This document shows positions 10,806 through 21,533 of a DNA stretch of 64,000 bases, in pieces. The DNA is from Galeruca laticollis (taxonomy: Eukaryota > Arthropoda > Insecta > Coleoptera > Chrysomelidae): assembly GCA_963921935.1 (NCBI GenBank), contig OY998184.1, positions 33,613,256 to 33,677,255 of the forward strand, written 5' to 3'. The stretch's first letter is position 1, and each line of letters begins with the position of its first letter. The translations under genes and the position numbers were made by a program. The notes beneath the pieces are model-generated. The model ran no database searches, had not been told where the DNA came from, and saw only the letters and a list, made by a program, of their open reading frames with translations.

Positions 10806-12142
10806 CTAAACTAAACAATTTGGTATGCCGATGATATCGTTGTCCTTGTTGTTGGAGGGTATATTAGCATCCTCAGGGACCTAATACAAAGGGCCCTGAA
10901 TAAGGTACAGGGGTGGTGCAACGATCACGGACTTGTAGTGAATCCTGCCAAGGCTGAGGTAGTTGCTTTCCCCAAAAAGAGAGGTATAAGACCTGCGGGT
11001 CTGCACCTTGGCGGAGTGCCACTTCCAGTGGTTGAACAAGAGAAATATCTGGGAGTGATCTTGGATAAGACACTAACATTGAAGGTTCATCTTGATAGCC
11101 ACCTAAGCAAGATGACTAACACGTACTGGGCCTATAGGAGAGCCATTAGTCCGAAACAGGGACTATTTTATGGTTCTACAAAGTGATTATGCTGCCTATT
11201 CTAATATATGCGGCTCTGGTCGGGTGATCGAGAGTAACCTTGGCCACAACTAGATCGCAGCTGGCACATTGCATGAAGCCTACACCAGCTGCTGCGTTAG
11301 AGGTGATTCTTGGACTTCGGACTCTTTACCATATGATCGAGATTAAGGCCGGGAGGGCACTCCTGCGCTTAAAAAGCTTGGGTTATGTGCGAAGAGAGAA
11401 AGAGGCAGGCACGTCAAGAAGCTCAGACTACTGGGAGATATCCCAGTTTTGGCCCAGGCGGCTGATATTTGCCTACGTAGATACTCTTTAGAAACCCCCT
11501 ATAAGGTGAAGATACGGAATAGAGAATCCTGGGAAAAAGAGGGAAATCCACAATCTCATGGGGTCGTCTGATACACAAATGGCTCCACTGATCGGGCGGG
11601 GGCTGGAATTTAATCCAGGAACCCAAATACACAAGATTGTCTTCCTTAGGGAAAGGGGATATCTGCATACCAAGCTAAAGTATACGCTATCTTGGAATGT
11701 GCGCAGATAAACCTAGACAGAGGTTACGTGTGCCGACACATAACCATATACAGTGACAGTCAAGAGGTCATCATGGCCCTGAGTGAATATACCATCAACT
11801 CAGGGCTTGCTGCTGAATAACGAGAACCGCATGCTGACCTAACAATGCGGAACGTAGTGTGGCTAGAATGGATTCCAGCCCACTCTGGTTTTGAAGGTAA
11901 CGAAAGGGCCGATGTACTGGCTGTGGAGGGGCGGGAGCGAGGGAAGCGAGGAACTGGTTGGGAAACCAACACCTCGCCCACTGGAACGCTCAACAGGGTC
12001 TAAGGCAGTACAAGCTCCTATTGAGGGGATAGACTGAAGGACATGCTAGGATAGCTGTTGAAATATCAAGGAGTAGGTTAAGAGAGATAGCAGGGCTCTT
12101 ATCGGGCGCTGCTGTCTGAGGAAACACCTCCATAACTTAGGC
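10806..12142 (+). mobile_element. Element X, left part: non-LTR RT C-terminus, RNase H, zinc knuckle start
   Basis: Starts inside RT at the Y-A-D-D-I-V-V-L-V box (Tyr codon 10824-10826). It continues through the thumb (Y-L-G-V-I-L-D motif, 10938-11186) into an RNase H domain (about 11560-11960). The RNase H D-G-S box reads T-N-G-S, so the first catalytic Asp is Asn; the Y-S-D-S-Q and H-S-G...N-E-R-A-D boxes are present. It then enters the C-terminal knuckle region and breaks off after a N-L-G motif at 12142, where element R is inserted. The continuation is at 29591. Many stops and frameshifts. RNase H plus C-terminal knuckle fits the I/LOA/Nimb-type groups. Confidence 0.7.
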
Positions 12143-12159
12143 TTAGCAACGTCCCTAGA

Positions 12160-12607
12160 AATGTTAAGACCTACCCACTGACGCATTTTTAGTCCTCCGA
12201 TCTAACGGTAATGAATGTTGAATATACACAGAAAGGTCAAAAGAAAAATAATACTGGCTTCCGCATACCTCTCCTCAGACGCTGCTAAACCACCACCAAT
12301 TAAGGAGTTGGAGGACCTTGTGGAACACTGTCTCTCCCAGAAGCTTGAATCTGTAATAGGCTGCGATTCAAACTCTCACCACGTAAGCTGGGGCAGCAAA
12401 AATATTAACACTAGAGGTAAGTATTTTTATGATCACATAACTAACAAGAATTTCTGTATTCTAAATAGAGGTACTGAACCAACTTTTATTAAATCTCGTA
12501 GTCAAATGCGAATAGATATTACCCTATCTACTATAAACACTTCGAATATAATCTCCTGCTCGCATGTATCTGACGATATTTCAATGTCGGACCTCCGCGG
12601 GAAATAA
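12160..12607 (+). pseudogene. Endonuclease domain of element R
   Basis: Readable from about 12160, with a frameshift near 12225, then open in 12215-12607 (130 codons). Motifs of the exonuclease-endonuclease-phosphatase fold are visible: A-S-A-Y-L, G-C-D-S-N-S-H-H (the catalytic G-D-x-N-x-H box with Asp and Asn), W-G-S, and L-N-R-G-T-E-P-T-F followed by I-D-I-T-L-S. The N-terminal Asn/Glu boxes are missing because of 5' truncation. Confidence 0.75.
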
Positions 12608-13086
12608 TTCGGAATAAAATTGGCGCTCACATCCTCTACAATAACTCGCGACCCCAGGAAAACGGACATGACAAAATATGTCCACTGTTTAAAAGGGGAT
12701 CTGCGAGGATGTGTTGCCTAACAATAAAGGAGATTTGGAAATTTATTCTGAAACCATTCAAAACTCCATAATTAATACCTACAAGATGTCTTGCGCACTC
12801 AGGCGGGTCGATCTTGATGGATCGTCCACTTAGTGGTGGTGTCATGAGATTAACTAGACTCGAAGACGGTTGGAATTCATACAAGTCTCACCTTAAGAAG
12901 CATAAAAAAGTCATTAGACAAAAACAAAGAGAAGCATGGAAAATCTATTGCGAGAAAATCGAAGATTTCCCCCAAGCAGCTAGACTCTAAAAAGCCCTCT
13001 CAAAAGATCCCCACCGTCATATCGGTATACTAACCAGAGAGGATCGTACAAAAACTCCCAACCTACAGGAAAGCCTTAAACTATTA

Positions 13087-14432
13087 ATGTCAACTCACTT
13101 CTCTGACTCCAGAACCACAAACACGGCAGCGTGGGATGATGAGGAGAATCACTACACGACGGACGATGACTGGCGTGTATCACGACAGATCGTCGACGCG
13201 GACAGACTGAGGTGGGCCCTCTCTGGATTCTCCCTCTTCAAATCCCCAGGATCGGACGCCATTTATACAGCCCTACTTCAGTGGGGTATGGATGACCTAA
13301 TGCCGCACCTGGTAGGAATCCTCAGATCTTCACTAGCACTGAGATATATTTCAAAAGGTCGGAGAGAAGTTAAAGTTGTGTTCATACCAAAACCAGGAAG
13401 GACGGACCATTCCAAAAGCATATCGACCCATTCGCCTCACATCGTTGTCAATGAAGACCTTGGAAAGGCTGTGCGAACGATACATAAGAGATGTAGTGAT
13501 AACACAAAATCCACTGCAGCCAAATCAACATGCATACACTCCAGAGAAATTCACCGATTCGGCTCTTCATTCCGTGGCGGGCCGCATCAAGAGATCGTTG
13601 TTAAAAAGGGGTCCACCCTGGGTGTATTCATAGACGTAGAAGGTGCATTCGATAGAACCACTTTTCCTAAAATAACAAATGCACTTTCCAACAAGAATAT
13701 CCCCCAAACCATAAATGGCTGGATATATAACATGCTCTCAAAGAGAGCAATAAAAATCAGTGTAGATGACGTAACCATCAGAGGCTTGGTTGTAAAAGGT
13801 TGTCCACTACTGTGGAATATGGTCTTAGACTCCTTGGTCAGCCGCCCCAAGGATGGCAACTCCTACACAATAGCATATGCAGATGACCTAGTGATTCTGC
13901 TAACAGGAAGATTCGAAGAGACACTCTGCGCTTTAATGCAAGATGCCCTTAATACCATAGAACAATGGTGCAAAGACTATTCACTATCAATAAATCCAAA
14001 AAAGACGGAGATGGTTATTTTCATGAAAAAAAGGAAGCTTGTAAAACATCAAGCCCCAAAGCTCCTAGATACCAAACTTAATTTCTCTTCAGAGGTGAAA
14101 TATTTACTGGTCACCTTCGACAGTAAATTAACGTGGAACTCTCACTTAGAAAGTAGAGTTAAAAAAGCATATATTTCTTATGAACAGTGTCGTAGAGCCA
14201 TCGGCCGCACCTGGGAAATGTCACCTAGGGTCGCTGCCTGGATCTACACTGCCAATATCAGACCTATGATGATGTACGGCGCGATTGCCAGGGGAGCTAG
14301 AGCAAACCAGCTGACAGTCGTCCGTAAACTGGATCAAATCTAGATAACAGTTTGCCTCAACAAAACAGGACGCATAAGAACGACACCAACAGGAGCTACG
14401 GAGGTAATCCTCGGTCTCACTCCCCTTGACAT
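13087..14432 (+). pseudogene. Reverse transcriptase of element R
   Basis: RT fingers start in the frame of 13087; the Y-R-P-I-R-L-T-S box is in another frame (13376-13633); the frame then returns. Palm: F-I-D-V-E-G-A-F-D holds the first Asp, and A-Y-A-D-D-L-V-I-L-L at about 13878 is intact. The G-C-P-Q-G box is shortened to G-C-P followed directly by L-L-W-N-M, a loss of about seven residues. The thumb has an L-V-T-F-D-S-K-L-T-W motif. The Q-I-stop at 14341 is a point nonsense; similarity continues to 14432. Confidence 0.8.
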
Positions 14433-16463
14433 TATAATAAATACGAATACCTTAAAGATAATTCTATTGTAGACAATTTCAGAACACACGGTAAAACATA
14501 TTTTATTTTAAATCATAATAAAAAACTGGAATGCGACCCACATTTTGTTTAATAAAATAATACGAAGTCAAAACAGAATAGAAAAAACATAAAACATCTT
14601 ACTGGGTCAAAGCAAAATGATTGTTTTGAATACAATTATTTCGATAACGAAAATTAGGACGATTCAAAAAACAAAAAGTTGTTTTTGCAATTCGACAAAA
14701 ACCCCAAAACCGAAGTCGGGGGGAAAGCAAAAATGGGTGTACACAGGGCAGGAGCAGCAGTGTGTACCGGGGGTCGAACACCCGAAGGGAAAAGTCTTTC
14801 CCTTGCCACGGTAACGGTTCTAGTTTGTTTTTAGTGTTAGCGGTACGAGAGGTAAAAGTTCTCTCCGTTGTGTTAGGAGGTGATAGGGATACTGAGATTA
14901 TCCCTTGACGGTGAACACTGTCTCCTACACAAACGGTAGAATTACCCTCTACGCTAATTTCTTTTCGACATAGCACGATACCGTTTATTGGCACGACTCG
15001 TGGTGACAAGCAGATAGCGAAAATCAAGAAATATCCTGGCGACACGGAGGAAGTTTGATAACGCAGTAAGTTTTTGAACTAAATTTAGATTGGAATGATA
15101 ATTTTGTTTTCACTAGTGAGATATTTACTCGTTACTAGTTGCGCTGGATTCTGAACTTGGGAGTATAAGTCAATTGTTATATACAAGGCGTAGCGATAGC
15201 AAACATATTTATTTAGTTTTTTTTTATTTTAAAAGAGACTGCTGGACACATCTGTTCACTCTCAGTTAAGTTTTTCGTCCTGATAAATATATAATTTACC
15301 GTGTGTGCTGGAATAATTAAATTTTGCAGAGTTTCGCCAACCTGACACAAGTTATGTTTCATTTTGTTAAGTAGGAGTTATCATTTTGTTGGGTCACATA
15401 TTCTCTTCCACCTCGTAGGCAGGAAAGAGATAGAAAGTTAGGCGAGGTTAATTTTGTACTTGGTAACACAAAGGCCGGAGCGTATGTTTTCCATTTTTCG
15501 TGGGTTTCAGCGAACTTGCGCTGATAGGTGAATTTATTATAGAGAAACATAGTTATCATTCTTTTGTTCATCCGTGATTATAAAATAAAATATTGTTCTT
15601 ATTTTGCCAGTGTAAATGCATAAATTATCGTAGGTAATTTAATTACTGGGGAATATCGCAACTTGTAACGCCAGTGTCGATAAATAATTTAATTGTTTTC
15701 CTTGGCTCAGCAGAATTTTATAGAACAAAAATTTCGCTTTTATTCCCTGAAGGTCAATGGCGACCTGAAACGACGTAAGCTGAAATGTTGTTGCGATTAA
15801 AGGTATTTACACATAAAATTTATTTATTGTCTCGACACCGGTGACTAGAAAGTTGGGAAACGAAAATAATGAACCATACGCCTCTCACGCACTTTGAAAA
15901 ATACCAAGTCGATGAGAGGGATAGTTTTGCCGCACCATCGCACAAACGAGAACTCTGTTCATAACTTTGTTTTTTTTGAATAGTTATATGATATACATGG
16001 GTAAGATTAAAAAACCATTTATAGATAGATAGATGTATAGGTAGACTTATACCAGGGAACCTTAGTTGATTGGTTCATACGGGATTGTATTTTTGGGTTA
16101 AGGTTATATATATCTGTATATGTGTTACCAGAGAAATTATTTTATTATTATATAATTTTTGTATAACGTTGTGGTTCCACCTTATTTTACCTATCATCCC
16201 TACCCCATAATTCCTCCTCTGGAGAGTGTAACAATCGTGGAAGTGTGACAGAAACGAGGAGAACAACCCTGTCCTGGCAAAGGAAGATTAAGCCGTTTTA
16301 AGACCAGGCGAACCTAGCTCAAAAATCGGACTGTATTTGCCTTACACGCTCAGCCGCTCATTGGAGACAGAATTCGGTGGACTCGAAGGACGGGATCAAT
16401 ATAGAGTGTCCAGAAAGGTAGGGTTTCTTTTTTTTATTCCAGGTGGTGACAGCAATTATCAGA
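14433..16463 (+). repeat. 5' LTR of element B (about 2.03 kb)
   Basis: Aligns end to end with 26407-28445, with scattered substitutions and a few short indels (for example a 10-bp difference near 14927 versus 26900). Starts TATAATAAATACG where the 3' copy has TGTAATAAATACG, so its TG terminus is mutated. A 2-kb LTR is long for an insect gypsy-type element. Short open frames inside it recur in both copies and are not taken as genes. LTR decay between copies could date the insertion. Confidence 0.9.
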
Positions 16464-17250
16464 GTGGTGACAGCGGTTTTCCGATACAGGGTAGTTCCGT
16501 TAAGTTCTTCACAGCGGTTGTCCGATACGGGGTTGCTTGGTTACTTCGTCACATAGGTTTTCATAACAGGTTTTATCTGTCTGGGTTTCACGGCAGTTTT
16601 CCCGACACAGGGCTGAATCGGTTATTTTACAGAAAGCGACTTTACATACACAGGAATAAAACGATTAGTCGTCAAATCGCGAATCTACAATACAGGGTTG
16701 TAAGTCAGCATGGACGTCAGATCTTCACACAAGAGATTCCTGTCAGGCCAAGATTATATGCCAATCTTGCTACAGCACAAGAGAATACAGGGAACGGTGA
16801 AGCTATACGGTCTGTAATCAGAGGCTGAAAAAGGCAGTTAACGTGGCATACAGGAGGGTAAAAAGGCTGGAAAATATCGAGAATTAGCCGATACTCTCCC
16901 ACCATCATCACAGCTACCCACAGGTACGACAGTCATCAATTAACGGGACACATAACTTTAAAACAGATTAGTTGTGGTCTACTGCTTCGACATACAATTG
17001 ATTTTTTTTGAGTTGTCTTTTCGTCTTCAGTTCCATTCGTTAGAATAAATCATATTCCCTGAAAGGACGTAAGCTTCAATTTTACAAAGGGGGAAGTTAA
17101 CCCATCCTAAAACATCCTATCCGTGCACCAAAAGCTATCCATTTCAGGCGTCGTAGAAGCCAGAAAGGTAGGAGTAATATAAGGTTATAAAGTTGAAAAA
17201 AAATTTTCATTTAATAAATATAAAAAAAGTAACCAAGTTCAGACAGCGTT
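16464..17250 (+). other. Leader of element B with candidate PBS and short repeats
   Basis: GTGGTGACAGCGG directly after the LTR is the position of the primer-binding site; I cannot name the tRNA. A motif of the form GCGGTTTTCCGATACAGGG recurs at about 16472, 16511 and 16590 with changes. A polypurine-tract-like TTTTACAAAGGGGGAAGT occurs at about 17078-17095, a near copy of the one before the 3' LTR. An open frame that straddles the LTR end (16337-16828) has no recognisable domain. Confidence 0.5.
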
Positions 17251-18542
17251 ATGCCACTCGATTTGCAAAATAGGTTAGGTACAGGCAGTCAAGGAGGCTC
17301 AGAAACCATGGGAGATACAAGCAGTATACCGCCTACATTGAGGGTAACACAGGCACAACCATTAGGGGTCATAACGGCGACTCTAGCCGATTTCACAGGT
17401 AGAGATGCGGCTAGATACATAGAGAAACTCGAATTAAGGGCTAAATTAGACGGGTGGACGGAATCAAAAACACTAACATTATTGAAATTTGAACTTGCGG
17501 GCGTAGCACACGATTTTTTCAAGGCGGATCCTAGGTTAGACACAGTGTCATATTCAGAATTTAGAGAAAAATTACTACGGAAATTTGTACCAAAAAAATC
17601 GATAGCAGATTGGTGGATGCAACTGGTGCAATGCTACCAAAGACACGATGAGGACGTAGCGTCGTTCTGCACCAGACTAAAATTAGTCGGAAACAAGATA
17701 CTAGAAGAGGATATAAAGGGCGCAAGTAGGGAACAAATACCAAACATACAAAAAAAAACATAATTCGGTATTAATAAACCAATTCAAAGTAGGGTTGAGA
17801 AAAGACTTATTGAGGGAGGTAGGTTTTTTACATTTTACACAAAGACGGCATGACACTAGAAGAAGCGGAAGAAATAGTTAGTTGTCAAGAAACAGCGGTA
17901 ACTATGACAAGCGGCAGAAACAGTAGCCAGAAAATCGCATTTATGAGCGAACAACTGAGGTGCACAACGTGCGGAAGGTCGAATCACACTTCGGAAGAAT
18001 GTAGGCAGAACGCGAAATGTTTATTCTGTGGCAGACAAGGGCATTGGATGGCTAATTGTAGGACGAAGGAAGCAGAAGAAACAAAAAGAGAGACAAGATG
18101 CCAAATTTGTAAAAAACAAGGACACTGGGCACCGGATTGCAGAGAGAAAGGGAACGAACCAACAAATACATGCTATTACTGTGGGAAACAAGGACATTGG
18201 GCAAAAGAATGTAGAAAGAAAAAGTTCGACGAAGCAAACAAACGGAATAAAACAACCTCGGAGTACGACAGATACAACGACGGAAAAGTGAGTCCATGGA
18301 AAACGGAGAAAACTAGGTATCACGGGGAAAACCAGGAAACACAACAAGGAAACTACAGAGAATATAACAGACACAGAAACCAAAGGGAAGACTATCATAA
18401 ACAAGAAACACAGAGGAGGTCTCAACAAAATAATTTTGGGAACTACGAGAGAAACAGACGCCAAATGAACGATGATCGAAGAGGACAGTCTAAAGAAAGA
18501 GGACACACAAGTAATAAAGAATGGACGAAACATTCAAACTAG
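17251..18542 (+). pseudogene. gag of element B with four CCHC knuckles
   Basis: The ATG at 17251 begins a capsid-like region (L-A-D-F-T-G-R-D-A, then W-W-M-Q-L-V-Q-C-Y-Q-R and S-F-C-T-R-L-K). The frame is lost in an A-run at 17752-17762 and resumes at about 17766 to the stop at 18542. The C-terminal part carries four zinc knuckles in a row (C-T-T-C...C; C-L-F-C-G-R-Q-G-H...C; C-Q-I-C...H...C; C-Y-Y-C-G-K-Q-G-H...C), then an Arg/Gln/Asn-rich tail. Four knuckles are more than the usual one or two. Nucleocapsid RNA binding is the expected role. The pol frame overlaps its end. Confidence 0.85.
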
Positions 18543-19955
18543 TAAGGACCACAGTTAGTCCCCGGACAAGTGGCCGAGTAAACTTAACAGGGGAAACAGA
18601 TTTAAATAAACCACAATGGGAAAAAACAAACCAAGAAGTAACGAATAAGTATAAACCGAGAATGGAAAAAAGGAAAAAAAAGAAACAATGTATCACAATG
18701 ATGCAACGTCAGTAACAAACGAGAACGCCCCATACATAGTAATGGTAAGGGTGAATGGTATAAACAGACCATGTATGATAGATACAGGGGGAGCGTACTC
18801 ATTAGTAAATAGGTCAATAATTGCAGATTGGGAATTAGACACAAGAATCATAGAAGAATTAACTCTAAAAGGGATAACAGGACACACAATACATCTGTAT
18901 GGATCGAAGAAATTGGCGATAAGCACAAACGGAATGAACTACAACATTTACGCAAGAGCCATCGCAGCAGAAGACGAAATAATGGGAGAAATACCAGTCC
19001 TTTTAGGAAGAGATTTTCCAGAAAAACAGAAAGCAATCATATCATACAAAGGAGAGCCTTCATTAGAAATATGGGAAAGAAGAATACCATTGATAAACGC
19101 AAGGCAAGTTGAGAGCACAATAGATAACGGTAGAAGCACAGGAGCAAATGACCAAGTGGCAACAATAAGGAAAAAACCAGACACTACAGAAATGAACAAT
19201 TGGCAGAAATGGCTAGGAATAGTGAAAACAATGTATAAAAGGAGGGACACAGAACACAGAACAATGGAGAAAAATGAGAAGGCAATGACAAGAGAAAATA
19301 AATTAAGAGCAAATCAAACAGACAAACAAAGACAAAACGGCTACAGAGACGAAAATATAGAACTGTACAGAGTGAAGAAAGGAATCGACACAAAGAAAGA
19401 AAAAAGTCAGGAAACAAAAATTAACGAAGAAAGATACGGACACATAGAACAAAAGAAGAATAGTGCAGAATCAGAAACAGGGAAAAAGAAGGGAGAAACA
19501 GAAACCAGGGAGAAGAACAAAGGAATAAAAGAAACAATAACTAACAGAAACTTCACAGATGTATACATAGAAGATAGCATAATTATACCAGCACTAACCG
19601 GAGTTCACACAATTGGGACACTAAAACATACCATAAGAGGAAATACGATTGCATGTGAAACACAACACAAAGGACCAGAAGCAATAAGACTGGCAAATAG
19701 CATAGCAAATAACGGGAAAAAGATTCCAATTTGAATAATAAACACATCAGCACAAGAAATAAACCTAATAAAAGGAACCAAACTAGGAAAAGCATACGAA
19801 TGTACAGAGGACACAGTACCACAAACAAAAACACAGGACACGATCAGGAAATTTGACATCAGAACAGATGAATGGATCAGAAAAAATTTCGAACTAGGTC
19901 ACATAGATACAAGGTACAAGGAAGAATTAATTAAGTTAATACAAAAAGTACCATC
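18521..19955 (+). pseudogene. Protease and variable linker of element B pol
   Basis: Opens in the -1 frame relative to gag at 18521, shifts again in an A-rich run near 18665-18685, and carries the aspartic protease site I-D-T-G-G at 18781-18789 and G-R-D-F at about 19009. A Lys/Glu/Thr-rich low-complexity linker of about 180 residues follows (19190-19560). The stop at 19733-19735 lies in otherwise continuous similarity. The frame resumes until the RTE-type insertion at 19967. Confidence 0.75.
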
Positions 19956-19966
19956 ACTTATTCACA

Positions 19967-20136
19967 CTGCCACGCATCGCACTTGAAGGGAAACAAACAG
20001 GGAAAAGAGCACCCGGTAGACCACCTAAGATATGGAAGGACAGTTGGCAGTCCACCTCCCAGGAAACGATAAAGAGGAACCTTCAAAACTAACAGATCGC
20101 AAGATCTTAAATACGAATAAGAAGAAGAAGAAGAAG
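19967..20136 (+). mobile_element. 170-bp RTE-type non-LTR tail inserted in element B pol
   Basis: ACTTATTCACA occurs at 19956-19966 and again at 20137-20147, a perfect 11-bp target duplication. The insert translates to the C-terminal motif seen at the end of many RTE-type RT proteins (L-E-G-K...G-K-R-A-P-G-R-P then W-K-D) with a stop about 95 bp in. It ends in an (AAG)n tail. It is a severely 5'-truncated RTE-like copy. The pol frame continues on both sides. Confidence 0.8.
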
Positions 20137-21533
20137 ACTTATTCACAGACGACGATGAAATTCTAACAAGCACTACAAAAGTAAAACACCACATGACCAT
20201 AGAAGCAGGAAGCCAACCAATATGCAAAGCTCCATACAGAATACCATATTACCAAAGAGAAGTGCTTCAAAAAGAAATAGATAGGCTACTAGAAGATTAA
20301 GTAATCAGGACATCATCCAGCCCATGGTTAGCGCCAGTCGTATTAGTGGTAAAACAAACTCCCGAAGGAGAGGAGAAAGTGAGAATGTGCATAGACTACA
20401 GAGGACTAAATGCAGTAACAAAAAAGGAATATTACCCTCTACCAAACATATCGGATCTACTACAAGGCTACAAAGCAGGAGGAGAAACGTTGTTCTCAGT
20501 AATTGATGTAGCAGAAGCTTACCACCAAGTAGATATGAACGAAGAAGACATTCCACTAACTGGATTTAGCACATATCAAAGCCACTACGAATACACCAAA
20601 ATGCCATTTGGACTGGTAAACGCCCCAGCAACTTTCCAAAGATTCATGAGCGCAACCTTAAGAGGTTTAACGGGAATAAAATGTATGGTTTTTTTGGACG
20701 ACATAATCATATTCAACTATGCAGGAAAAAAAGACCATTTAGAAAAATTAGAAGAAGTATTCAATAGATTAACAGAAGCAAACATTAAACTGAAACCAAA
20801 GAAATGCAATTTTATGTTAAAGAAAGTGAAATTTTTAGGACATATCATCTCACAAGAAGGAGTAGCTCCAGATCCACAGAAATTGGAGGCAGTACACAAA
20901 TACCCCCTACCAAAAAACGTAAAAGGAGTAAGAGGTTTCTTAGGACTAGTAAACTGGTACAGACGGTTCATACCAAACATAGCCGAATTAGCAGCACCAT
21001 TAGTAAACCTAACCAAAAAAGACACACCATTCAAAATAACAGAGGAAGTAATTAAGGCAATGGACCAACTAAAAGAATCGCTAACGTCAGAAAAAGTTCT
21101 AATCTTCCCAGACTTCTCCTAACCGTTCATCCTATCGACAGATGCATCGAACATAGGTGTAGGAGCAATATTAAGCCAAATAAGGGACGGTAGAGAAAGA
21201 CCAATAGCAAGCAGGACACTAAGTAGAGCAGGAACAAATTACTCAACGACTGAAAAAGAACTTCTAGGAGTGATTTTTGCCATTAAAACATTCAGATGCT
21301 ACATTTACGGGACAAAATTCACAATCATCACAGATCACAGAGCATTAAAATGGGTACTTACACTGAAGGACCCAAATTCAAGATTAACGCGATGGGCCTT
21401 AACCTTAGCAGAATACAACTTCGAAGTAATCCACAGAGTCGGACGGAAACACGGAAATGCAGACGCGCTAAGCAGAATGTTCGACAAAACGTGCAACTAC
21501 ATAGAGACGTCATACGAAGATCACTTACAATAA
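20137..21533 (+). pseudogene. Reverse transcriptase and RNase H of element B
   Basis: RT has V-R-M-C-I-D-Y-R-G-L-N, the S-V-I-D-V-A-E-A-Y-H palm motif, F-G-L-V-N-A-P-A-T-F and the catalytic F-L-D-D box at about 20693. The F-L-G-L-V-N-W-Y-R-R-F-I connection leads to RNase H with S-T-D-A-S-N, T-E-K-E-L-L-G-V and I-T-D-H-R-A-L. RT catalytic residues are intact. Stops at about 20298 (in the L-L-E-D-x-V-I motif), 21121 and 21531 break the frame. Confidence 0.85.

Larger units (their letters stand above)
12143..14432 (+). mobile_element. Element R, left part: non-LTR endonuclease and RT
   Basis: Starts inside an apurinic-like endonuclease domain, so it is 5' truncated. It continues through a linker (12608-13086, several frameshifts) into RT, and stops at 14432, where element B is inserted. 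The continuation is at 28446. The domain set EN-RT-RNase H-CCHC resembles element X, but the sequence is a different family. Confidence 0.8.

Noticed and set aside
14599..15045. 148-codon minus ORF near the start of element B, related to 26573-26913
   Set aside because: LTR-internal, antisense, not conserved in length between the two LTRs.
15359..15571. Minus-strand ORF in the 5' LTR of element B, repeated at 27338-27538
   Set aside because: It recurs only because the two LTRs are copies; no domain, and it lies antisense to the element.
18021..18533. 170-codon minus ORF opposite the gag zinc knuckles
   Set aside because: Antisense shadow of an A-rich coding strand; Phe/Ser/Leu-rich with no domain.
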